From assembly GCF_030867145.1 (NCBI RefSeq), contig NC_134414.1, positions 127,050,465 through 127,114,464 on the forward strand: 64,000 nucleotides of DNA, in the 5' to 3' direction. Within the stretch, counting starts at the first letter, position 1, and each line of letters begins with the position of its first letter. The notes under the pieces were generated by a model that was not told where the DNA came from, made no database searches, and saw nothing but the letters and a program-made list of their open reading frames with translations. This DNA is from Opisthocomus hoazin (taxonomy: Eukaryota; Chordata; Aves; Opisthocomiformes; Opisthocomidae). Shown here in pieces: positions 31,769-64,000 of this stretch. The position numbers and the translations under genes are program-made.

Positions 31769-34700
31769 CTACCAAAAAAGAGAGCAAACAATAGACAAGA
31801 CAGATGTTGTGAGCTCTTTAGAATCCCTCGACTTACTTCTGTTCTAAATGCAGTAAAACTTCCCCAAGCGTAAAATTTCACTTTGTCCATTTTCATTAGC
31901 AGAGGGGGTATATTCCTGTTCACCTTCCAGCTTTTGAGAGGACAAAACCCCTGCTATGTCACAAAAGCTACACTGCACGTCTGTCCTGCAAACGAATCTA
32001 GTCAGGATTCACCAATGAAATTCAGTTTCTCAGACAGAATCTATCAGAAAGAAAAAGATGTACAGCTACAACGAACAGTAAGTCTCTCTGGCTCCAATCA
32101 GTTCACTGAATCTCAAACAAGGACCATTCTAGGAAAAGGGAATTATCCAGTGTCTATCTTTCCACTCTTTGCCATAATAGCTGTGTCGAAATACTGTATT
32201 TCCAGAATCCTACCTAAGTCTTAAGGAGCAATACTGACTAGTCTACAGTGTCTTACAAAAAAAACTATTCATTAAAATATTTTAATTATTCCAAAGTATG
32301 AGTTATTTATCGCCATGTTTATTTGTCACATTATGACACCTGATCTTCTTTCCTGAAGACTGGACATTATCATCACCACGGAAGCAACTCAGAAAGACAC
32401 TTCCCACTACCTAAATCTTAGTCTTTACAAATACACCGATCTGAAGAATTCCCCTTCTACATACACAACCTGGGTCAGATTCATTTCATCCAATGTCATC
32501 TCAATTACTTTAGCAGCTACTTCTCCATCCTTGAACGCATAAAGATCCAGTTTGAATGCAAATATAAGATATTCAACACTGAAATCTAATGGACTGCTCA
32601 ACTGCAGGGATCTTGCTTTATGTCCTATATACCACAGTAATAGAAACACAGTCTAGGTAGTGCTCACACTAGCTTCTGACTAGAAGCACAGTATCATGTA
32701 GACTTTAGATTTAACGTAAATTTTCAGCTTATCTCCACCACAAACATCAAAAAATTACTGGAACACTTGCAGGAAAAGTACAGTTTGAACAACAGAATTT
32801 CTTAAACGCTTGACAGACTTTTAGATTGCACAAAAGCCAAACATCAACATTTACCTCAATGGAAAGCTTCTTAAAAGCTGTTACAAGATGGTCTGCTGCT
32901 ACAGCTACTCCAACTAGAGCAGCCACTTTATCTGGGCGTGCTATTGCAGCATGAAGCATTAGCCATCCACCCATGCTGGAGCCCACCAGAATCTGAAAAG
33001 AGAGAAAATAAGATCTTATTTTACAGGAAACAGCTAATTTCTTTTCTTTCTTATTTTTACAAAGTATCAAGTTTTCGTTTAGTTTAACTAAACTTAAAAC
33101 TTAACTAACTTAAACTTTGGGCATAATCCTGCTGTCCTTACTCAGGCAGAACTGCTGTCACTTCCAGTGGAAATTTTGCCTGAGTAAGCAACCACAGGAT
33201 CTGGTATTTTATTATTCTTTTTGTTTGGCATGGCTGGCTATTGCTGTCTGAAACTGAAACACTGTAAACAAGATGAGAGTTGAAATAATTCAGTATCATA
33301 TGCATACTTTATGTTTCCTTCTTAAAATAAAGGCACATGGTAAATGCTCAGTGCAGTGAAAGAGGTCAACAAAGCAATTCATAATACAAAATTGTTTTAA
33401 ACACAATACTGGGTATTTCCAGGTTGCAGGAGGTTTCAAGTTTCTCATAGTCATTTCTAAAGTAACTGAAAAAGTCAAGTGATCCTTCCGCTGATTTTTT
33501 TTTTTTAAAGATATTTTATCATGTAGAGTATATTAACTTCTAATGTGCCTACAAATCCTTTAATTAATGCATCAGTATTGGGACAGTGACACACTTTTTC
33601 ATTAAGAGGGCTGTGCCGTACTGGAACAGTTCCTTGCTCCCTATCAGGTGGAACCTCCACCACGAGGTGATCTCAGACTCCCAGGGACAACAGCCCTGCT
33701 CTGAGCAGGAGACTCTAATAAACGACGTCCAGGAGGTCCTGCCAAACCACACTTCCACAACTTTGTGATTTACCTACTTGTAAGAGGTCTTACGAATATG
33801 ACCTCTCGAATGATTCAGTCTGAAAGTGAGCAGGTGAAAGCTGTTAAACAGAAGCTATATATTTTTGATTAATGTTCTACCTTGAGGACAGAAAGCATTT
33901 TATATTTAAAAATAAAACATAACCTGTGGTCCATCTGTAAGTTCATCCAGTATAGACAGAACATCTTTTCTCCACTTCCCAATTGTACACTCCTCAAATT
34001 TACCACCTGAACTTCCACATCCTGTATAATCAAATCTGAAAAATTAACCATTAAAATGAAAGTCATGGTACTGTCTACAGTAACACAAAAGCTAACTAAA
34101 CAGTACTGTTTAATCAAATTAAGCAGGGGACAAGATACTGCATACTCACTTGGTCCTGCATATATATCACTAGCACCAGAAGCCACATGAAAAGAAGTTT
34201 AAATACAACAGATACAACTAAGTGGATGCAGCGTTCTCTTGTCATTTGATATACTGATACCCAAATTTACCAAGATATTTCCCAAGTAATTTCCATTACA
34301 GCCAAAACCCAACATACTTCAATTATAAATGTATTTTTTAAAAGTACAAACTCTTTTTCAAACAATATTCCCAGCTACAAAGACTTAAGAAATTCAGCAT
34401 TCAACCTTGTCTGTCAAAGGAGAGTACCACCAAGCATGTGCATGTTCCTCTAAACCCACAGAAGGCACTGGATAGCTTTGTAAACTTTGGCAGTTAAGAA
34501 GCACACTTATAGTGATAATTTACAGAATTCAGAACTCCAGGTCGTAAAAACTAAAATTTCTAAGGTCGTCTTTTTCCTTTCTTTCTCATTTTTGTGCCTA
34601 TAGCTTTAATGTAACACATAGCATTGGCTAGACTATAGAAATTTACCAGAGAATTTTCTGAACGACTTTCAGAATACATTCTCCTGATTTACCTCAATCT

Positions 34701-37700
34701 CTACAGACAGAATGTCCAGATCTGAAATGGAAGAAAGACACTTCTTACCTCGTGTACATCACAGCACACATGCCAATCCAAACGCCAAAGTTTACATATT
34801 TTTCTTAAAACCCCTTCCCACAACCCATGATACTATTTTCATCTTCTCAAGAACAACGCTCTATATGTACCTGATGAAGGCATGACCTAGAGAGTCGCAG
34901 AAATCTTCAAGGGCAGTTGCTTTCCGACCACTCATGTTTGAATTCAAGCCTGGAAGGAAAATTACCCCTGGATTCCTGCCTTTTAGTTTGCGATAAGCAA
35001 GATTTGGTCGATCTGGTCGAGTAAGAAAGCTGACCGATGATTTCAGCCTGCAAGCTGATAAATTGAGCTATTCAGTACAACCATCACGATAACCTTGGCA
35101 GAAATACTGGTATTTTATAAAATCAGGATTCAGTAAATATGGGCATATTATATGAAAAAAAGATACTTTAGCTCAAAAGAAAAGAAAAAAGGTATCTCCT
35201 ATACTCTCCAGTGACTGACTAGTATTGATCACCCTTGTAGGGGAAACTGATTGTGATTCATTCTCAAATCATTAAATGCCAACCATGTAAGGAGTTCACT
35301 CAGCAACCTGGCCAACTGAAGCCATATGCTAAGATTTCCTACACTTCATTTGTCCTCATGTTTTATGCCATCTTGAATACACTTACTCCTTTCACATGAA
35401 ATAAGATTTTTCATCTGCTTAAATATTTGTTTTTCCAGATTGAATTTCAAATAAAACAACTCTGGGACTAAAGCACTGTGTGCAATGGTAAGTTTACCAG
35501 TACACGAGGTGACAAATTTCCGATTAAACAGCAAAACTGAAGGTCAAAACTTCACGTGCATGAAACCTCCAGATCAAGAAGATCTACGAAGGCGATGCAC
35601 AATGGGGAAGTTCAAAAGTGGGAACTGGGAAAGAATGATGTGACTAACTTCTTCAACATGAGGAACATAAAACAACTTTAGCATTGTTTAAAACCAAATG
35701 AAATAAATAACATCTAGTCTTTTTCACCCTATCATCCACAGCTATTTCTGCTTAAGCTAAAGATTACTGCCAGGAAGACTGAAAAAAAAAGCTCACCACC
35801 ATCTTAACATCAGTCTTCTTCTCAGATATGAAGCACAGAAGGTAAAAAACAAAATAAAGCCACATTTTCTGCAAATACTGAGCAATACATTAAACACATC
35901 CCATAAGAAGAAATAGAGTTGATCACTGCAGAGCTCTGATTTTCTTATGCATCTCCAAAAGAGTCACAGATATCCCATTACATGGTTTGGTGTATTCTTG
36001 CTGGAGACGATACATTCTTCCAGTACTCATTTATCCACAATGAAATAGCACACTGCAAACCTAAATATTTTGTAAATATTTAAAAAATGAAAGATTGTTG
36101 AGTGCAACTTCTGTCAAAGTGATCAGCAACACATTACATGAGAGAGAAGTTTTCCTATCAGCATAAACTTAAAATTATTTTGTTTTCGTTTAGTTCAAGA
36201 TAACAAACCAGACATAACTAGAAGGCAAACATGAGGTTGGACTCTGTTATTCACACTAATAACAGTCACAAAAATTGAGTTGGTTTCAAAAAAAGGATTA
36301 ATAAAGGAAATGTTAACTAATGAATAACTATGCTGAGTCTCGACAGCTGCTGCGGTATTTAACCTAAGTTCAGCAGTCAATTGTACCTCTGCTGTGGGTG
36401 AGGGCAAGTGATTCATAGAGGGGTGTTATGCAGAATTAATCCACTCCATTGTCCCACTAAGCAATACAACTTATTAAGGTAAAAGCTTGGTCGAAAATTC
36501 TAAGACTTTGACTTCTTAGATTAGAAGAAAATTGGTTCTTCAATACTGTAAATCAATAGTGGTGTAAAAAAAACTCTGCAACCCCAAACACACCAGGACT
36601 TCCTAGTGGTATAATAACTGGATAAATACTGCAAAAACAGGCCCTGGCAGTATCACACCACTTTACTGTTCTGCAGCTTTGTGTTCTCTTTTCTCACTAT
36701 CAGAGAGATTACGTTCAAGGGGTTGGGGGGTATTTGTTAGTCTTTAAACTTGTATGTACATGAGTTAATGTGGATGCATAACAGATGCAGGATACAGCTA
36801 GTATCCAGCGCTTTCTTACAGTCTAACAGAAATTGTACCGCTTGAACTATAGATCAAAACCATTAAATCTTTCCTGAAATGATGGGACAGATCTTTATCC
36901 TATTGAGGCACTAGCTATTATAAAGGGGAATAAATTCCACAATAAAGGTATGTTTATTCAGATACATTCACACTATGGCTTTTAGTTTGTGTCTGTCTCA
37001 ATCAGTAAGCCAGTCACTTCCTTCACCTGGCAGTAACAGTGAAGACACACTGAGAAGTGCTAAACTTGATAGAAAAAGAATTAGAAGTATTTTTCTCCCC
37101 CTTAAGCCCTGATAATCATTTCTGAAGTAACTGGTTTTCCATCCTGCAGCACTCTGGAGGCTCCCTCAAACCACTTCAACACTGGGCAGGGTTTAAACTG
37201 TACTTACAAGACACAATCGCTGTCTAAGCTATTCCACAAACTAGTATTCCACATTTAAGAAGTTACTCTAAGTGTACCAGCAGCAATCCTACCCTGAATA
37301 ATGCAAAGCCCTAAAGCAACAATGCCAGCTAATCCAAAAGCAAGGCTTGCTGGAGTCATGCTCTCAGCCTTCCCTTCAGACAGACAAAAACATCAGTAAC
37401 TGAGCAGCTACCCAGTAATTTCTCCTCCTGATTTCAGCAAAAGACCTTGGTAAGAGCAGGGAAGCACTTCTGAAGAGTACAAGGTGGTACTCCGTATTTA
37501 TAAAAACAAGTTGCAGACAAATGGAGCTAGCTACAGGAAGACCACAGCACCCTTACCTGATGCTATGGAATTCTCTTCATATTAGAATCACTGTGCAATT
37601 TTAATTGCGTTATGACCAACAGAAACTGTGATTAAGGCCAGTGCTACATGTCAAAGCCAAAGAAATCCCCCACACAACTTTGGGAATGCTCCAACACCGT

Positions 37701-38634
37701 GACCTACCCACTGCCAACAGCAGGAGCAGATCAACACGGCTCTGGTAGATAACGGGCTCTGCTTTGTCCACACCTCGTTCCATGCAACTGCCGACGCTGC
37801 GGGAGGCTACCAGTCCTGCTCAGCCCAGTCTCAGAGCACCCGACGGCACACTCCATAACCAGCTACTCTGATCACACGGGATGTCGAAACATGAACGAAC
37901 CACCACTGCACTCGCGTCCTTACGCAGACACAAAACGTTCACGCTTCGTGGCAAGGACATTTCCCTCACTTGCACACCCAGCCACCGCAGGCGAGGTTCA
38001 TCACCTCATCAAGGGGAGCAGCTGCCCGTCACATTCCAGGCAGCCAATAACCCCAACGAGCACCGAGCCTGGCTCGGCAAGGGGCACCGTGCGTTTGGGC
38101 AGAGGATCACCTCACTCAGCAGCGGGTGCCAGCAAAGCTCTCCCGGTGCATGGCGAAGCCCCGCACACGGGCACGTTTCACGACCCGGCCCGGTCCCTCG
38201 TGTTCCCGGCTCCCGCCGAGCCGGTCGCAGGCCGCCCCGCAGACCCGCACAGGGCCGCGCACCGCCTGTCCTCCCCCGCGCACACCGACCCCCCCCGGGG
38301 CTCGGCGGCGCCCGTCGGACGCCCCGGCCCCGCGAGAGGAGCGGGGTTTGGCGGCCCCATCCCCGCCGCGGGGATCGACCGAGGCACGACCGACTGACTC
38401 GCCCTTCTCCCCGGGCTCCCCGGCCGGCGGAGGAGGAGGAGGAGCAGCTCTGGAGCGCCGGCGGAGGTGCCTCGGCACCCTTCCCTTACCCGGCAGCCCC
38501 AGGGCCGCCCTCAGCGGCGACAGCAGCATCACCACAGCAGAGGCACGGCGGCGCCCGCCGCCGCCCCGCACCAACCCCCACAGCGAACCCGCCGCCGTCA
38601 TGGCCGCCGCCGCCGCCGCCATGGCCGCTGCCAT
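31427..38634 (-). CDS. ABHD10: Abhydrolase domain-containing 10, mitochondrial acyl-protein thioesterase, complete, 5 exons
   Basis: Exons in minus-strand order are 38634-38490, 35054-34871, 34035-33924, 32992-32855 and 31768-31427. They total 921 nt, or 306 codons plus stop, equal to the human length I recall. All phases agree. The N-terminus is alanine-, arginine- and glycine-rich, as in a mitochondrial targeting segment. The alpha/beta-hydrolase fold follows: [10 protein letters not shown], then the nucleophile elbow GSSMG with Ser153 in my numbering. Asp250 ([10 protein letters not shown]) and His280 (GQHRM) complete the triad. Family knowledge: ABHD10 is a mitochondrial serine hydrolase that removes S-acyl groups (peroxiredoxin-5 is a reported substrate) and cleaves acyl-glucuronides. 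The exon 2 acceptor was chosen at TTTATCAG, because the next AG (TTGCAG) would put a stop in frame. Neighbours are PHLDB2 upstream and TAGLN3 downstream, all the same way round. Confidence 0.96.
32855..32992 (-). CDS. ABHD10: ABHD10 exon 4 (nucleophile elbow)
   Basis: Acceptor TTTTCAG, donor GTAAAT. Its 46 whole codons include [20 protein letters not shown]. The central serine of GSSMG is the catalytic nucleophile. It is phase 0 on both sides, so skipping it would keep the frame but remove the active serine. Confidence 0.95.
33590..33772 (+). mobile_element. Diverged CR1 LINE 3' fragment in ABHD10 intron
   Basis: The plus strand carries CCCTGCTCTGAGCAGGAG, then a degraded CTAGATGACCTCCAGAGGTCC-like stretch (ACGTCCAGGAGGTCCTGCC), and ends ACAACTTTGTGATTT. 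Upstream it keeps a TACTGGAACAG block recalling the WNRL region of CR1. It is more decayed than the 27.8 kb copy and lies in the intron between ABHD10 exons 3 and 4. Confidence 0.65.
33924..34035 (-). CDS. ABHD10: ABHD10 exon 3
   Basis: Acceptor TTTTTCAG, donor GTTATG. It encodes [20 protein letters not shown] followed by [17 protein letters not shown], the strand and helix just before the nucleophile elbow. Confidence 0.94.
34871..35054 (-). CDS. ABHD10: ABHD10 exon 2
   Basis: Acceptor TTTATCAG, donor GTACAT. It encodes [20 protein letters not shown], then the first beta strands (NPGVIFLPG) and the helix [16 protein letters not shown]. It ends with two bases of arginine (phase 1 in, 2 out). 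Confidence 0.93.
35055..38489 (-). other. ABHD10: ABHD10 intron 1
   Basis: AT-rich for most of its length, rising into the CpG island near exon 1. No exon or recognisable repeat was seen. Confidence 0.7.
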
Positions 38635-38800
38635 CGCCCCTAGCGGCGCATGCGCCCTCCCGCCAGGCCCCTCCCTGCGCATGCGCCGTCCGCGGGACGG
38701 GGGCGGGGGCGGAACGTTGGTTCTCCCGTGAGGGGGTGGCGGGGCCGTGGGGTCGGGTCGTGAGGCGGGAAAGAAGGCCTGGCCGGTAAAAACAGGGGGA
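38150..38800. promoter_or_regulatory. CpG island and promoter of ABHD10
   Basis: This is the most GC- and CpG-dense stretch in the window, covering ABHD10 exon 1 and both flanks, with repeated GCCGCC and CCGCCC motifs. It looks like a TATA-less housekeeping promoter. It also contains long open frames on both strands that arise from composition. A plus-strand divergent transcript is possible but has no direct support. Confidence 0.75.
38490..38634 (-). CDS. ABHD10: ABHD10 exon 1 with start codon
   Basis: It lies inside the CpG island, donor G|GTAAGG. Three in-frame ATGs occur in the first dozen codons (38634, 38622 and 38601) within a GCC-rich alanine run. The first two have a G at +4 and a good Kozak context. 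It encodes the presumed mitochondrial presequence and carries one base of codon 49 into exon 2. Confidence 0.9.
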
Positions 38801-38927
38801 GGGGAGGGGGCTGTGCTTGAGGGCCTCTCTGTACCGGGCAACGCCGGTGAGTCCAAGTTTGGAAACCCCCGCCATGAAGGTTGCCTGTGTGTACACGGGT
38901 ATAAACTGTTACCAAGTACGCATTTTG

Positions 38928-38943
38928 ATATATATATATATAT
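38928..38943. repeat. Short (TA)n microsatellite
   Basis: An uninterrupted TA dinucleotide run, located between the ABHD10 CpG island and the PHLDB2 3' end. Confidence 0.9.
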
Positions 38944-39759
38944 CTGTAATGTAATGCACATAATGCCCTGGCCCTTACGGCCAGAGAGGGCACTGGAAAA
39001 CCCCTTGCCCCTCCCTCCATGGCCTCTCCAGTGGCATCGGGCCTTGGTGGTCGCTTGGCCTGCAGGGCTGTTGAAACAGCTCTTACCTCCCCGCCACACC
39101 CCCTCGGCCTTGTTTGTGTGGGCACGGTAGCCAGAACCTCGTCCCAGGTCAAGGGGCGCAGCGGCCGAGGTTTTTAAGACACGGCCTACACGGTTTTCAA
39201 TCGGCCTGAGATCCCTCAGGGTTAGGGGGTACTTGGCTCCCGTGGGGGTAAGCGCGGAGGGCTGGCGGGCTGATAATGGTTTGCTTACGTTGCCTTGATG
39301 TCCGCCACCACAAAACCTGCCACGCTTTGTGAGTGTGACAGCAAACTTGGTGAAAAAGTCATAAAACTGCACGGGCTTCTACAGTGAGCTGGTTCTTCCT
39401 GCAATTTAAGCCACGTCCAAGTCAAATATTGGGAAAACTGGGAAACCCTTAAACTTCAGCAATTTGTGTTTTGCAGTTAAACAAAAAAATTATCTATATC
39501 CAAGACTGGCGATAAATTCTTCAAACAGGGTCATAAAAAATAAGAAAGGTATTATGTGCACGCAGTAAAAAGACTACACTCCTAATTTCACTGCCATCAG
39601 AAGGATTATTTTCCATACCTCTTTTATCAGGAAGCACATGTAACGGTTAGATTAAGCATTACTAAGAAATACAAAACTGCTTGCACAGCTGCATATGACT
39701 ATTTAAAAGACAAGTAGAAATGTCTCACGATGAAGCACCAAGTGGATATTTAAAACAAG

Positions 39760-41554
39760 TGTATTTTTAAAAATGTTTATTGAAATGCCTTCATTGCATC
39801 ATGCAGGATACAAAAATCATTATTAGAAAACCTTTATAACCGTACTTAGGAGTAAAATCAAGATACATCAGGGAAAAATAATAATTATATAAACCAAAGC
39901 AATTTATTTCTGATAGTGTTTTAAATCATTAGATTACAAGCTGTGATCTGCACAGATGATAACAATTATCTTGCAATAACAGTCCCTTCTTCCATAATTC
40001 AAGTCAAAACTGATGGTCATCATGCTAGAGCAACCGTATCACCTGTGTACACCACAAAAAATTCAACCTGTTCATTAGATACAGGGTTTAAAAAGAATGA
40101 CAAAAATATTCTGCCAGCATACCTCTGTTCTGCTTTCATTTTTTTATTTGTTCCATCAAAAGCCATTAGCTTTTCATTGAGAAAAAAAGAAAGGCTAATG
40201 TGCTTTCTTCTGTTACACAAACCACATAGCACATAAGCTTGATTACTGAAATAGAACCTCTTTAAAGTCATAAGAGACTTTCTTGAAATCCAGTTCGATT
40301 AAATAATTTTTTTTTTTGCAATATTACTCAAGGACTTGGAAGAGATTTTAAAATGGGAGACCACTGCACCCTCAGTATTTTTGTTGTTTTAGGAATCTCA
40401 GTCTCTGCTACTTAAAATTTTCAGGGTTTTTTATTCATACACTGCTTAGCATAAACTCTTAGAACTTGCCTCTTTTTGTTCTATTTGACAGCATTATTCT
40501 GTGCAGATACACTTAAAAACCCAACTCTCCGGGGCTGAAAACTTGGCTCCAAACTATTTAGATAGGTAGAGATTTTGATGCTGGTTTCAAGGGGACCAGC
40601 ATTTGAGAGGTTTCTGTAGAGCATTCACTTGGCACAGAGTAAGGTTAGAACCATACTAGGACCTTACTACATAAAGGAAAATTGCCGTAGGGTCTAGAAT
40701 CAGCTCATTCTATTCAACAGGGAAGATTACAAAAAGCCCCTCCTGATGAGGAAGTTAATACATGTGTTTCCATTTCATATCCTTGTGGAAAAATGCATCT
40801 TTACAAAGCCATCCTTCTCTTTTTTTTGTTGAGCTCCATAGATGCAAACTTTAAACATGCAGTTGGTGTCACTGGGTGTTTGAACACACAGAATATCGTA
40901 ACGTTTTAATTTCTTTAAAAGTCATGAAGGGTTTTGGCACTGTCCCCTTACAGAAAGTTACGTACAAGTAACGTTTTGAAAACATGGTAAGGGAATTGTA
41001 TGACTCTTTGGTTCTGTTGTAATACTGAACTACTAAGGCAAGAACTGCGTGTACCTTAGGGTTGCTTTTTTGTTTATATTTTTATAAAATACTTGTCTGA
41101 AAGTTTTAAAAAGTCACCTCATCATCTATAAATGTCAAATGCTGCATATTAAAATATATGCTTGTTACACCTTTTTGTTCCATTACTAGAATTTTTGCAT
41201 ACTGATGAGAACACACACATTTGTAAACTGTTTAGTATGAGCTTATGAAAACATTCTCCGTATAAGAGAATTAGTTGAAAATTATCATTGAATCAAGATG
41301 CTGTAATTTAAATTGCCCGATTATTCATTCTGGAGCTCTGTGGTTCTCTCAACAGCTTTAGCTCTTTCATTCCTATAAAGATCAACTAAAACAAATAACA
41401 AGCCCCCCTTTTCAATGCATTTGTAAAACCATCTCATTCTGAGGTTTCGGGTGCACATCATGAGGAGGACATTTCAGAGTATTCACTGGCTTTCACTACA
41501 TATGGCTAACTTCATATGTTACGTTATTGCAGTATGCCCTCTTGCCTCCTTTTA
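39760..41554 (-). other. PHLDB2: Probable PHLDB2 3'UTR
   Basis: This is AT-rich, stop-dense sequence between the PHLDB2 stop and the last AATAAA before the ABHD10 promoter. Minus-strand AATAAA hexamers occur at 40148-40143, 39908-39903 and 39781-39776, which allows alternative 3' ends. The extent is inferred. Confidence 0.5.
39776..39781 (-). terminator. Candidate distal PHLDB2 polyadenylation signal AATAAA
   Basis: This is the most distal canonical hexamer after the PHLDB2 stop. It lies about 1.1 kb before the ABHD10 start on the same strand, so PHLDB2 transcripts probably end here. Confidence 0.45.

Positions 41555-64000
<22,446 letters not shown>

Noticed and set aside
35041-35053. Alternative ABHD10 exon 2 acceptor at TTGCAG
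   Set aside because: Joined to the exon 1 donor it creates an in-frame stop at once. The TTTATCAG acceptor seven bases earlier keeps the frame and gives the expected ACR residues.
37881-38789. 302-codon plus-strand open frame across the ABHD10 CpG island
   Set aside because: Extreme Pro/Arg/Ala composition, antisense to ABHD10 exon 1, no domain; long frames are expected by chance at this GC content.
38116-39372. 418-codon minus-strand open frame through ABHD10 exon 1
   Set aside because: Only codons 1-48 of ABHD10 inside it are real. The upstream part is promoter sequence and the downstream part reads through the splice donor into intron 1.

Overview
The window is vertebrate nuclear DNA, almost certainly from a bird. 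All protein-coding sequence is split into short exons with GT/AG borders, and the interspersed repeats are CR1 LINE pieces, the dominant avian retrotransposon. Three genes are recognisable, all on the minus strand, in the order PHLDB2 - ABHD10 - TAGLN3 when read along that strand. From memory this is the gene order of human chromosome 3q13, so it looks like conserved synteny.

Layout from low to high coordinates. 1-8.9 kb: no gene recognised; GC-rich patches, one AT-rich hairpin and an old CR1-like scrap. 9.3-20.2 kb: TAGLN3, a complete 199-codon reading frame in four coding exons, with two CR1 scraps in an intron. 20.2-31.4 kb: intergenic, holding a 5'-truncated, frameshifted CR1 element at 27.8-28.85 kb. 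31.4-38.6 kb: ABHD10, complete in five exons (306 codons) and starting in a CpG island. 38.8-41.55 kb: spacer, then the probable PHLDB2 3'UTR. 41.55-64 kb: the 3' part of PHLDB2, which runs off the right edge. Its last eight exons join into a phase-consistent 374-codon C-terminal stretch ending in a PH domain. Two exons upstream are phase-consistent with each other.

I joined the exons by hand, checking splice dinucleotides and reading phase. The one junction that does not close is in PHLDB2, between the exons at 61618-61791 and 60790-60922. At least one small exon must be missing there, and two candidate micro-exons are proposed.

The genes are functionally unrelated neighbours: a cortical PIP3-binding scaffold, a mitochondrial thioesterase and a neuronal actin-binding protein. 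I found no CRISPR array, tRNA, rRNA, operon or new multi-gene system. The points most worth a second look are the PHLDB2 phase gap, possible extra or alternative PHLDB2 exons, and a 19-base homopolymer in a PHLDB2 intron.
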